DNA of 16,865 nt from Mollicutes bacterium (GTDB taxonomy: Bacteria > Bacillota_I > Bacilli_A > RF39 > UBA660), in contig PWIL01000072.1 in assembly GCA_003560455.1 (NCBI GenBank), positions 1 to 16,865 of the forward strand, written 5' to 3'. The stretch's first letter is position 1, and each line of letters opens with the position of its first letter. The notes under the pieces were generated by a model that had not been told where the DNA came from, ran no database searches, and saw only the letters and a program-made list of their open reading frames with translations. Of the stretch, positions 7,760-14,901 are shown piece by piece. The translations under genes were made by a program, and so were the position numbers.

Positions 7760-9112
7760 ATGTTCAGAAAACCAATAAAATTTTTTCTAGCACTTATAAT
7801 TGCCAAATTTTTTTACACGCTAATCAAATCGTTTCCTTCAAAAAACAAACAATCCAAACCTGGTGAAATCGCTTTAAAAATATGCCCCACTTTTTTAAAA
7901 CATTTTGATTTACCAGATAAAGTTATTGCTATTACCGGCACTAATGGCAAAAATACCGTAACCAATCTAATAAACAATGTCCTTAAAAAAAATAACTACC
8001 AAACAATTAGCAATAATGCAGCCACCACGACTAGTATTGTCACAGCTTTAATCAAAAATGCCAATTATCAAGGAAAAACAACAGCCGATGCTGCTATTTT
8101 TAAGATCGATCCTTTTTTTTCGAAAAATATTTTTCAATATATCACTCCAACACATTTATTATGTACCGCTATTTTTCGAGATTATAGTCAACCAAAAAGT
8201 GATGCAGAATCTATTTTTAAAAACCTAAATAAATCTATTCCAAAACAAACAACATTAATTTTAAATGCTGATGATTTAATCAGTTCGCAATTAAGTCCGA
8301 AAAATGAAAAATATTATTTTTCAGTCAAAAATGTTTTAAAAAAATCAACCACTAATATTGTTCAAGATATTCAATCCTGTCCTAATTGCAACACCCCATT
8401 AAAATTTAAACATCGGCACCATCATCACATCGGTCAAATTAATTGTAAAAAATGTAACTTTGCCCAACCAAAAGCCAACTTTATTTGTTCAAAAAAAGAT
8501 AAAACTTTAACCATCAAAGAAAAAGAAAATATTAATCAATATCCTTTAATTTCTGACACCATTTATAATATATATAATATTACAGCCACCATCAGCCTCC
8601 TTCGAACAATCGGCTTAAAACCAGGTGATATCAAACAAGGTTTAGAAAAAGCAACTCTAATTGATAAACAAGAAGTAGCTTATCAAAAAGAAAAAATCGA
8701 AATTATTTCAATTTTAACAAAAAATAAAAATCCTATTTCAAACTCACTTACTTTTGATTATATTAATCATTTAAATGGTAATAAAATTGTTGTCTTAATG
8801 ACAACAGATAGCTTAGATAAATTATACGGCAGCGAGGACATATCCTGGCTTTATGACACTGACTTTGAATTTTTAAAAAAAAGAAATATTAAACAGATTA
8901 TTGCTTGTGGAAATCGCGCCTTTGATTTAAATATTCGCCTACAAATAGCTGGCATAAAAAACGATCTTATTTTCTTAAATAATAATTATCAAAATATCTA
9001 TGAATTAATTAATTTTAAAAAAATAAATAAAATTATTATTGCCTATGAAGCAAATAGTTATCAACATGCACATAATCTAAAAACAAAGATTGTCGGTGAA
9101 TTAAATGATTAA
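7760..9112 (+). CDS. MurT-like Mur ligase homologue with degenerate active site
   Basis: This 450-residue protein has full MurT length and architecture. In order: hydrophobic N-terminus, Mur ligase central domain with P-loop GTNGKNTV (60-67), inserted Cys4 zinc ribbon (C207, C210, C229, C232), and the C-terminal DUF1727-type domain ending in ISWLYDTDFE. MurT pairs with GatD and, at the membrane face, amidates the D-Glu of lipid II using ATP. Here many active-site motifs have drifted. The P-loop Thr after Lys is Asn65. The acidic EVDE-like motif reads KIDPF (115-119). The TNxFRDQ-like motif reads TAIFRDYSQ. The NDNxxDG stretch that normally supplies the catalytic Asp reads TTDSLDKLYG. The zinc ribbon Cys are all kept. 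The ATG has GAGGTG seven bases upstream, and the stop overlaps gatD by eight bases. I therefore call it a probable pseudoenzyme, not a confirmed isoglutaminyl synthase. Confidence 0.88.
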   Translation: MFRKPIKFFLALIIAKFFYTLIKSFPSKNKQSKPGEIALKICPTFLKHFDLPDKVIAITGTNGKNTVTNLINNVLKKNNYQTISNNAATTTSIVTALIKNANYQGKTTADAAIFKIDPFFSKNIFQYITPTHLLCTAIFRDYSQPKSDAESIFKNLNKSIPKQTTLILNADDLISSQLSPKNEKYYFSVKNVLKKSTTNIVQDIQSCPNCNTPLKFKHRHHHHIGQINCKKCNFAQPKANFICSKKDKTLTIKEKENINQYPLISDTIYNIYNITATISLLRTIGLKPGDIKQGLEKATLIDKQEVAYQKEKIEIISILTKNKNPISNSLTFDYINHLNGNKIVVLMTTDSLDKLYGSEDISWLYDTDFEFLKKRNIKQIIACGNRAFDLNIRLQIAGIKNDLIFLNNNYQNIYELINFKKINKIIIAYEANSYQHAHNLKTKIVGELND

Positions 9113-9779
9113 AATGGAAGTTTTATACCCCGAATATACCAACTTGTATGGCGATTCAGGTCATATCAAATATTTAAAACTTGTAATTCCCAACTTAAAA
9201 GTTATTTATACTCGTCTAAACCAAAAACCTACTTTTACTAGACGGCATATCGATATTATTTATTTAGGTCCTTCAAGCGAAAGCCAACAAATAAAAATCA
9301 TCGATAAATTAAAACCGCACACCGAAAAAATAAAAGAGTTAATTGAAAAAAACACCTTAATTTTAGCTACTGGTAATGCATGTGAATATTTTGGAAAATA
9401 CATTGAAAAAGAAAATGGTGAAATTATTCCTTGTCTTGGCTTATATAAAGTTTATGCTAAAAGAATATCTAAACAACCCTATCAAGAAAACGTGTTATGT
9501 CCCTTAAAACATTTCACTGTCGTTGGTTTTAAAAATCAAGCAAGTAATTTACACGGGCGAGACAAACATGCCTTAACCATTCCAAAAGAAAAAGAAAAAA
9601 TTAATTTTATTATTGATAAAAATCTCTTTGCAACTTATTTACTCGGCCCAATCTTAATTTTAAATCCTATGCTAACAGAATATTTATTAAATAAAGCCAA
9701 CATTCCCTACCGCCCACCCTCTTTTGAAGAAATATCTATCTTAGCTTATCAAAGAAGGGTAATTGAATTTAATAAATAA
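9105..9779 (+). CDS. GatD-like amidotransferase homologue lacking catalytic Cys and His
   Basis: At 224 residues this has GatD length and matches the family along most of its length: NLYGDSGHIKYLK at the start, DIIYLGPSSES, YFGKYIEKENGE, VVGFKNQ, and ATYLLGPILILNP near the end. In active GatD a class I glutaminase Cys (in CGGYQxLG) and a His (in GTYLHGP) release ammonia from glutamine for MurT. Here the first motif is GNACEYFG with Gly90 at the Cys position (a Cys sits three residues later), and the second is ATYLLGP with Leu180 at the His position. Both changes are one base from the active codon. Glutaminase activity by the usual route is therefore not expected. The ATG overlaps the murT-like stop (ATGATTAA). 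A strong terminator follows. The frame has no internal stops. Confidence 0.88.
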   Translation: MIKMEVLYPEYTNLYGDSGHIKYLKLVIPNLKVIYTRLNQKPTFTRRHIDIIYLGPSSESQQIKIIDKLKPHTEKIKELIEKNTLILATGNACEYFGKYIEKENGEIIPCLGLYKVYAKRISKQPYQENVLCPLKHFTVVGFKNQASNLHGRDKHALTIPKEKEKINFIIDKNLFATYLLGPILILNPMLTEYLLNKANIPYRPPSFEEISILAYQRRVIEFNK

Positions 9780-9807
9780 AAGCACCGCCAAACGGTGCTC
9801 TTTTATT
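9777..9807. terminator. Bidirectional terminator after the gatD-like gene
   Basis: AGCACCG and CGGTGCT form a seven-base GC-rich stem around CCAAA, flanked by an A-rich run upstream and CTTTTATT downstream. It serves the convergent genes on both sides. Confidence 0.92.
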
Positions 9808-9823
9808 GACAAACTATATTTAA

Positions 9824-10399
9824 CTAATAACTCATATCAACATTATTCATTTTTTCTTTTTTCATTCGATACTGATTTTGCTTTTTTCTAATTAATTTTT
9901 TAGCAATTGGATCTTCCTCAACATAATTATTATGCATTATTTGATGATTTTTTTCTTTTATTTTAAACATTTTTTTTCTCTCTCGCAAAATTTTTTCAAT
10001 CACTTCCTGATGTTCGAAATAAAATTCACTCCGTTCTAAACAATAATCGATATAATAACAATTATCACTATTTTCACCATACTTCTGAACAAAATTTTGC
10101 ATAATTCTAAAAAAATCTTTCCCCACATTATCAACAACTGCTATTACGTTTTCATAATCAGCTTGATAAACATAATCTAAACTAATTACACCTGTTTTTT
10201 CACCACTATCACAAACGATATAATTATTAAACATCACAACATTTTCTAAGCGTGAACTGAGCATTAAATAATGAACTTGTTCCTCTTCTTTATCAACAAA
10301 AAAAGCCATGCAAGGACGACCATTTTCCGCATGGTCCTTGATACCGCTATTAAAAACAATATTTTTAATTAAAACTATATCTCCTGGAACTATTTGCAT
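9824..10399 (-). CDS. Possible MazF/PemK-fold (SH3-barrel-like) protein with long basic tail
   Basis: This 191-residue protein starts with PGDIVLIKN, then NGRPCMAFFVDKEEEQ and YLMLSSRLE, then TGVISLDYVYQAD. This order (GDIV, RP with a hydrophobic strand, a TS/SS-type strand, then DYV) resembles the MazF/PemK barrel, whose members are often RNA-cutting toxins. The match is by eye and weak. Residues about 130-191 are a Lys-rich, mostly helical tail not usual in MazF. No antitoxin-like small gene is adjacent; the upstream gene is a cell-wall ligase and the downstream gene is convergent. It has its own promoter and AGGGGG ribosome site. A toxin role should not be assumed; an RNA- or nucleic-acid-binding role fits the tail as well. 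Confidence 0.6.
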   Translation of the reverse strand: MQIVPGDIVLIKNIVFNSGIKDHAENGRPCMAFFVDKEEEQVHYLMLSSRLENVVMFNNYIVCDSGEKTGVISLDYVYQADYENVIAVVDNVGKDFFRIMQNFVQKYGENSDNCYYIDYCLERSEFYFEHQEVIEKILRERKKMFKIKEKNHQIMHNNYVEEDPIAKKLIRKKQNQYRMKKEKMNNVDMSY

Positions 10400-10431
10400 T
10401 TTTCCCCCTTATAAAACAAATAATAAAACCA

Positions 10432-10460
10432 ATTATACCTAAAAAAAACAATATTTGCAA
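10432..10460 (-). promoter_or_regulatory. Promoter for the MazF-fold-like gene
   Basis: TTGCAA and TATAAT are separated by exactly 17 bases, just after the end of the ligase gene. No clear terminator lies between the ligase gene and this promoter, so read-through is also possible. Confidence 0.72.
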
Positions 10461-10464
10461 ATAA

Positions 10465-11673
10465 TTATTTTTTACATCTAAAATAATTACGATACATTTT
10501 AAAATTAAGTTGATGTAATTTTAAAACTATCGCCAAACGAAAAGGCGAAAAATCATAACGATAAAACAATGTGTAACCATACTTTTTCTTTTTAATTAAT
10601 TCTCTTAACTTGCCATGATAATTTTTATTAGCATATTTAAATAACACTTTTTTAGGAATATCTAACCATAACCATTCGTTTTTACTATAAACTAATTCTT
10701 GTTCTTTACCATAAACATATTCATCGACAACTAATTTAGCCATATTATTGCCCGCTCCAGTCACATAATAACTACGACCTTGTCGTAAATTAATTTCAAA
10801 TAATTTATACTTTCCATCACGCACATCATATTTCAAATCAAAATGCGCAAAACCAATATACCCTATATCTTCTAAAAATTTTTGATATTTTTGATATAAA
10901 CCTAAATTATAAGAAGCAATAATGGCTGCATAGTTGCCTATTTCATAAGGCCCGTAGTGTTCTAAAACAACATCACCCAAACACATCATTTTTACCCGAC
11001 CATTTTGATTTGAATAAGTATTTAAAACAAAACCCGCTGTATCATCACCTGGAATATATTCTTGAATAATAACTTTATCAGTATAACCCGCTTGATAAAT
11101 ATTCTCAATTATTTTTTTTACTTCATTTATATTGTCAACAAAATAAGCTTTTTGTTTGCCGACAAAACTTAGTTTAAGATATTCAATACTATTGGCCGCT
11201 TTAACCACAACGGGAAATTCAAAATCAAAGTTCAAATTATCATCGCTACTATCACAAATATAAGTTTTGGGATAATCTAATTTATATTTTTCACAAATTT
11301 CATAAAATTTATCTTTATTTTCCAATTGTTTTTGTAACTTTTCATCAAGATAAGGTACCACAAAATATTTTTTTAATTCCTTTTTATTTTGAACAATTAA
11401 TTCCGTATAATTATCACCACAGGAAATTAAAACTAATTTTTCATATTCATCTTTTAATTGTTCGCCAAGTTTTAATAGTTCATTTATAAAAACTTTATTT
11501 ACATCAAAATCATCAAAAGTTAAAACATCAACAATGCGACTAAACTTTGTGGGATAAAGCCTTTTTTTACCAATAGCTAAAGATTTTATGCGGTATTCCT
11601 CATAAAACGACTTAGCCATACTATAAGCATTTTTATCTGTTCCCAAAATAATTGGTTTAAAAGTTTTTTTCAT
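10465..11673 (-). CDS. ATP-grasp carboxylate-amine ligase, D-aspartate ligase (Asl)-like
   Basis: This 402-residue protein closely follows the pattern of Enterococcus D-aspartate ligase AslFm as I recall it: PIILGTDKNAYSMAKSF at the start, ISCGDNYTELI, FEFPVVVKAANSIEYL, IIQEYIPGDD, MMCLGDVVLE, FAHFDLKYD and LFEINLRQGRS. The last motifs are the ATP-grasp metal-binding acidic residues. AslFm uses ATP to attach the beta-carboxyl of D-Asp to the Lys side chain of the peptidoglycan precursor, building the cross-bridge. The amino acid used here cannot be read from sequence, and no aspartate racemase gene is in view. The ATG at 11673 is chosen because AGGTGA lies just upstream and the amidase stop is four bases away; the frame extends 17 codons further inside the amidase gene. 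Confidence 0.85.
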   Translation of the reverse strand: MKKTFKPIILGTDKNAYSMAKSFYEEYRIKSLAIGKKRLYPTKFSRIVDVLTFDDFDVNKVFINELLKLGEQLKDEYEKLVLISCGDNYTELIVQNKKELKKYFVVPYLDEKLQKQLENKDKFYEICEKYKLDYPKTYICDSSDDNLNFDFEFPVVVKAANSIEYLKLSFVGKQKAYFVDNINEVKKIIENIYQAGYTDKVIIQEYIPGDDTAGFVLNTYSNQNGRVKMMCLGDVVLEHYGPYEIGNYAAIIASYNLGLYQKYQKFLEDIGYIGFAHFDLKYDVRDGKYKLFEINLRQGRSYYVTGAGNNMAKLVVDEYVYGKEQELVYSKNEWLWLDIPKKVLFKYANKNYHGKLRELIKKKKYGYTLFYRYDFSPFRLAIVLKLHQLNFKMYRNYFRCKK

Positions 11674-11677
11674 TTTC

Positions 11678-12934
11678 TCACCTTTCCAAATTATCAACAA
11701 TCGTTTTAATAAAACCAGCAACATATCCTTCTTTATTATTTAAAATATTCGCCAAATTCCCATCATGATTCATATAACCAAATTCAACTAAATATGATTC
11801 TGGAGCGATATAACTATTATGAAATTCATTTGCTTCACGACGCGGATCACGACCATCCACATAAGCATTTGTCATCATTCCACCTGTTTCACGCAACACA
11901 AAATAATAAGGTGTTTTTTGATGCATATTCTCATGAAGCTGAACTCCTAACTGACTAAAACTATCGCTCATTGCATCAATATTCTCCTGGCTCAAAAATC
12001 GCCTATAAACACCATCCTTCACCCTAAAATCTTCCAGATTAGAATATTTTGTATTTGCTTTTTCTTTTATATTAGTAGCTAATTCACTTGCAAAATCTAA
12101 ATTAGTTTTGGGAGGCACATATATTTCCACACCTTCATATTCATTTCTAACATAATTACTATTAAAATGTATCGAAAAAAAGAACTTTGCCTTGGTTGTA
12201 TATGCAAATTGCACTCTTCCATCCGGCCCATAAGTTGGCAGAATATCTGTATTATTTTCACGAGTTAATTTTACTCGATATCCTAAATTTATTAATTTTT
12301 CTTTAATTTTTTTAGCATACAATAAATTTAAATCCCGCTCATAATATCCACCGCTAACTGCTCCTGGATCACGCCCCCCATGACCGGGGTCTAAAACAAA
12401 GTCATACACATCATCTGGAACTGCAATTTTTTCAACTTGCAAAACAAAACCATCAGCAACATTTAAATACATTTTGTTTGTATAACCATTTTGACTTAAA
12501 CTATAATATTCAATATTCTCGTGCTCGGTTTTATTTTTAAGCAAATAATAAAGTTCAACCTCTCCTTCAACTATCAAAAAAAATGTATAAAAACCCTCTG
12601 TAACTTTTTCTAAATCAATGCCCCGATTTATTTTTTCAGATAAATAAAACTTAACTTCTTTTTCTTCTTCCTGATAATTTAAATCATATTTCTTAATTTC
12701 ATTTTCCTCGTTCACTAAACCAAGTATTAAATTGTCAAACTCTTCTTCTAATTTAATCTTTCCCTCTAAATTTAAATGCGTTCCATAAACAAAAAAATTT
12801 GTAACTTTAGCTGGTTTTTCTTCAATTTCAAAAGAATAATCTTGAACTGTATTTTCTTGACTAAAATCAACATTATAAAAATAAGCAAAATAAATTAAAA
12901 TTAAAACAACAATAAATTGAAATTTTTTACTCAT
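11678..12934 (-). CDS. N-acetylmuramoyl-L-alanine amidase (Amidase_3), membrane-anchored
   Basis: This 418-residue protein has an N-terminal membrane anchor or signal (about 4-20), then a region of about 150 residues with no recognised domain, then an Amidase_3 catalytic domain. Zinc ligands and the catalytic Glu are visible: H185 in LDPGHGGRDPGA, E199 in YERDLNL, H256 in FSIHFNSN, and E384 in YLVEFGYMNH. It should cut the bond between MurNAc and L-Ala outside the cell, during cell separation or wall turnover. There is an insert of about 100 residues between H256 and E384, common in this family, where it can regulate access. It is the first gene of an operon with the D-Asp-ligase-like gene, which starts four bases after its stop. 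Confidence 0.92.
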   Translation of the reverse strand: MSKKFQFIVVLILIYFAYFYNVDFSQENTVQDYSFEIEEKPAKVTNFFVYGTHLNLEGKIKLEEEFDNLILGLVNEENEIKKYDLNYQEEEKEVKFYLSEKINRGIDLEKVTEGFYTFFLIVEGEVELYYLLKNKTEHENIEYYSLSQNGYTNKMYLNVADGFVLQVEKIAVPDDVYDFVLDPGHGGRDPGAVSGGYYERDLNLLYAKKIKEKLINLGYRVKLTRENNTDILPTYGPDGRVQFAYTTKAKFFFSIHFNSNYVRNEYEGVEIYVPPKTNLDFASELATNIKEKANTKYSNLEDFRVKDGVYRRFLSQENIDAMSDSFSQLGVQLHENMHQKTPYYFVLRETGGMMTNAYVDGRDPRREANEFHNSYIAPESYLVEFGYMNHDGNLANILNNKEGYVAGFIKTIVDNLER

Positions 12935-12953
12935 CTTACTACACCCTAAATCT

Positions 12954-12982
12954 ATTATATATTAAACAAACACATAACACAA
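12954..12982 (-). promoter_or_regulatory. Promoter for the amidase-ligase operon
   Basis: TTGTGT and a perfect TATAAT are 17 bases apart. It lies directly after the terminator of the trpS-transglutaminase unit, so the amidase operon is probably controlled separately. Confidence 0.68.
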
Positions 12983-12986
12983 ACAA

Positions 12987-13012
12987 AAAAGTTACCTTAA
13001 ACGATAACTTTT
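12987..13012 (-). terminator. Terminator ending the trpS-transglutaminase operon
   Basis: AAAAGTTATC pairs with GGTAACTTTT (one G-U pair) around a six-base loop, then more U. The TAA stop of the transglutaminase-like gene lies inside the stem. Confidence 0.82.
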
Positions 13013-13627
13013 AGCAACCTTATTTTCATCAAAATTATGATGGGGACCCTTATCTTTTAATTGATTATTATCCAAAAAGAAAAAATTTTCTTTATCAAAA
13101 CCTTTATCGCGATATAAAACTCCATAAGTTACATCGACATGACCTAGTTCACCATCAACTTCAACAACATTCCAAGTATGTCTTAAAAAAACCTTCTTAG
13201 AGGGAATTTCTTTTGTCAAACCTTCAATCATTTGACAATTAATATTTAAAACTAAACACAAATCATAAAAAGCACTCGCGATGCCATAACAAGATCCCCT
13301 CCCTAAGATAATCGGGGCATATTTCTCATGAGAAGCCAATCCCCACTTATTCCAAAACAAATGTGATACCGGACCAGCATTTCCTTGCTCATCAATCCTT
13401 TCCAATACTTCATAATCATAATTTAAATAATTTACCAAATAATGATACAAAAAAGCGGCCTTTTCTTTTTCCGTAATATCATTGGGAATTTGTGATTTTA
13501 TTTCATTTAATTTTTTTTGATATTGTTCTTCGCGATGTTGCAAAAACTGACCCTGTTCCGCCACAAATTTTTCTTTGGTAGTTTTTTCACCTTTACTATT
13601 ATAATAATTTGTAACTGTAATTTCCAT
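12992..13627 (-). CDS. Transglutaminase-like cysteine protease-fold protein
   Basis: This 211-residue protein shows the transglutaminase-core triad: Cys113 in GRGSCYGIASAFYDLCLVL, His150 in RHTWNVVEVDG, and Asp165 in GHVDVTYG. Members cleave or join peptide side chains, often on proteins or the cell wall. There is no signal peptide or membrane segment, so it should be cytoplasmic unless exported another way. Residues about 15-55 are charged and probably helical. The substrate is unknown. It starts 13 bases after trpS, with GGAGGG right after the trpS stop. That choice drops an 11-codon extension that would overlap trpS. It should be made from the same T-box-controlled transcript as trpS. Confidence 0.85.
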   Translation of the reverse strand: MEITVTNYYNSKGEKTTKEKFVAEQGQFLQHREEQYQKKLNEIKSQIPNDITEKEKAAFLYHYLVNYLNYDYEVLERIDEQGNAGPVSHLFWNKWGLASHEKYAPIILGRGSCYGIASAFYDLCLVLNINCQMIEGLTKEIPSKKVFLRHTWNVVEVDGELGHVDVTYGVLYRDKGFDKENFFFLDNNQLKDKGPHHNFDENKVAKSYRLR

Positions 13628-13640
13628 TATTATTCCCTCC

Positions 13641-14630
13641 CTAAGAAAAATCAATCCCAAATTTTTCTTTAACTAATTTTAATTTGTCGGCCGCTCTTTT
13701 TTGAGCAACCGCTGTTCCCTGATCTAAAATTAACTGCAATTTCTTTTCATCACGAAATTGTTGATACTTACTTTGAAAATCAATAATAAACAACGCTAAT
13801 TCATCAGCCACTATCTTTTTAAATTGACCATAATTTAAATCTTTTAACTCAATTTCTAATGTTTTTGTGTCAACCTCACGCAAAATTGCTAATATTGTTA
13901 ATAGATTACTAATTCCTGGTTTATTTTCCTCATCAAATTTAATAATGTTTGCACTATCTGTCTTTGCCGACATAATTTTCTTTTTAGTTACTTCCACATC
14001 ATCCAACATAAAAATAGTCCCTTTATCGTCCTCAGGTGCCGATTTGCTCATCTTTTCCAATGGATTTTGCAAATTCATAATTCGCTGGCCGAGTGGAGGT
14101 GTATAATAATTGGGCAGTTGAAAAATATCTCCATAACGTTTATTAAAACGCTCACCTAAATCACGGGTTATTTCAATATGTTGTTTTTGATCAGCACCTA
14201 CCGGCACAACCTCTGCATCATACAATAAAATATCAGCCGCCATTAAAGTTGGATAAATGAATAATCCTAAATCAACCCCATCACCTGTTGTTTGTTTTTT
14301 TGCCTTATATTGCGTCATTCTTGATAATTCACCAACCCGACATTGAAAAGCCACTAAAAACCCTAATGCACTATGCTCATTAATACTACTTTGAACAAAA
14401 ATATTTGTTTTTTCAAGATCAACCCCACAAGCCAAATAAATTGCAGTTAAATCTAAAATAGTTTGCCGAATTTTTTGCGGTTCTTGATAACTCGTTAAAC
14501 CATGCAAATCAGCAATAAAAAGATACGATTCATATTTATCTTGCAAAGCCACAAAATTTTTGATTGCTCCCATATAATTTCCCAAAGTAAAATTTCCTGT
14601 TGGTTGAACCCCCGTAATCATTGTTTTCAT
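13641..14630 (-). CDS. trpS: Tryptophan--tRNA ligase
   Basis: At 329 residues this is the usual bacterial TrpRS length. It is a class I synthetase with the signature region VQPTGNFTLGNYMGA (HIGH-type motif) near the start and the KMSKS loop in LEKMSKSAPEDD. Other family stretches are visible: FIADLHGLT, YPTLMAADILLYDA, and VPVGADQKQHIEITRD. It charges tRNA-Trp with tryptophan in the cytoplasm, using ATP. AGGAGG lies eight bases before the ATG. It is the first gene after a Trp-specific T-box leader and is followed by the transglutaminase-like gene, then a terminator. Confidence 0.97.
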   Translation of the reverse strand: MKTMITGVQPTGNFTLGNYMGAIKNFVALQDKYESYLFIADLHGLTSYQEPQKIRQTILDLTAIYLACGVDLEKTNIFVQSSINEHSALGFLVAFQCRVGELSRMTQYKAKKQTTGDGVDLGLFIYPTLMAADILLYDAEVVPVGADQKQHIEITRDLGERFNKRYGDIFQLPNYYTPPLGQRIMNLQNPLEKMSKSAPEDDKGTIFMLDDVEVTKKKIMSAKTDSANIIKFDEENKPGISNLLTILAILREVDTKTLEIELKDLNYGQFKKIVADELALFIIDFQSKYQQFRDEKKLQLILDQGTAVAQKRAADKLKLVKEKFGIDFS

Positions 14631-14648
14631 TTTTCATTCCTCCTTATT

Positions 14649-14677
14649 AAAAAATCTTGCCCCCAAAATAGGACAAG
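14649..14677 (-). terminator. Regulated terminator of the T-box leader
   Basis: CTTGTCC pairs with GGGCAAG (one G-U pair) around an eight-base loop, followed by ATTTTTT. The left arm is shared with the antiterminator, so the two structures exclude each other. Confidence 0.88.
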
Positions 14678-14865
14678 AAACTTGTTATACCACCTAAATA
14701 TGTACCATCATACACATTCCATAATAACGATTGGAAATACCGTTTTTTCCTACTTTATTCAGAAAAACTCTCAACAGTCCATTCAATATTTTTTGTTCAC
14801 AATTTCTCATCAACCAATTGCTTTCTTTCAACAAATTAAATATTTACTACTCTGCTTCGCCGATT
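14649..14865 (-). promoter_or_regulatory. T-box riboswitch (tRNA-Trp specific) upstream of trpS
   Basis: The leader shows the full T-box layout. It starts with AGAGTAGTAAA, then a distal stem I motif (AGAAAG...GGTTGATGAGAAA, about 14803-14829), then a specifier loop GAATGGAC in which the codon is TGG (Trp, 14779-14781). The T-box (AGGTGGTATAAC, 14684-14695) follows. AGG and ACAAG can pair with CTTGT and CCT to make the antiterminator. The competing terminator uses CTTGTCC. Uncharged tRNA-Trp should stabilise the antiterminator and switch on trpS and the gene after it. The bulge reads TGGTATA where the usual form is TGGNACC. Confidence 0.92.
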
Positions 14866-14871
14866 TAAAAC

Positions 14872-14900
14872 AATATACCGTATTATTTATTAAATGTCAA
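14872..14900 (-). promoter_or_regulatory. Promoter for the T-box-trpS operon
   Basis: A perfect TTGACA and TATATT are separated by exactly 17 bases. The -35 box lies one base after the stop codon of the PAS-GGDEF-HD-GYP gene. The start of transcription is predicted near 14865, at the beginning of the T-box leader. Confidence 0.88.
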
Positions 14901-14901
14901 A

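Noticed and set aside
7760..9779. Plain annotation as active lipid II isoglutaminyl synthase
   Set aside because: The fold and operon match, but GatD lacks the catalytic Cys and His and MurT lacks several conserved motif residues, so activity cannot be assumed.
9824..10399. A type II toxin-antitoxin pair
   Set aside because: No antitoxin-sized gene is adjacent, the promoter drives a single gene, and the MazF resemblance is weak.
13867..14106. Plus-strand open frame antisense to trpS
   Set aside because: It is a shadow of a well-supported synthetase gene, with no family resemblance.
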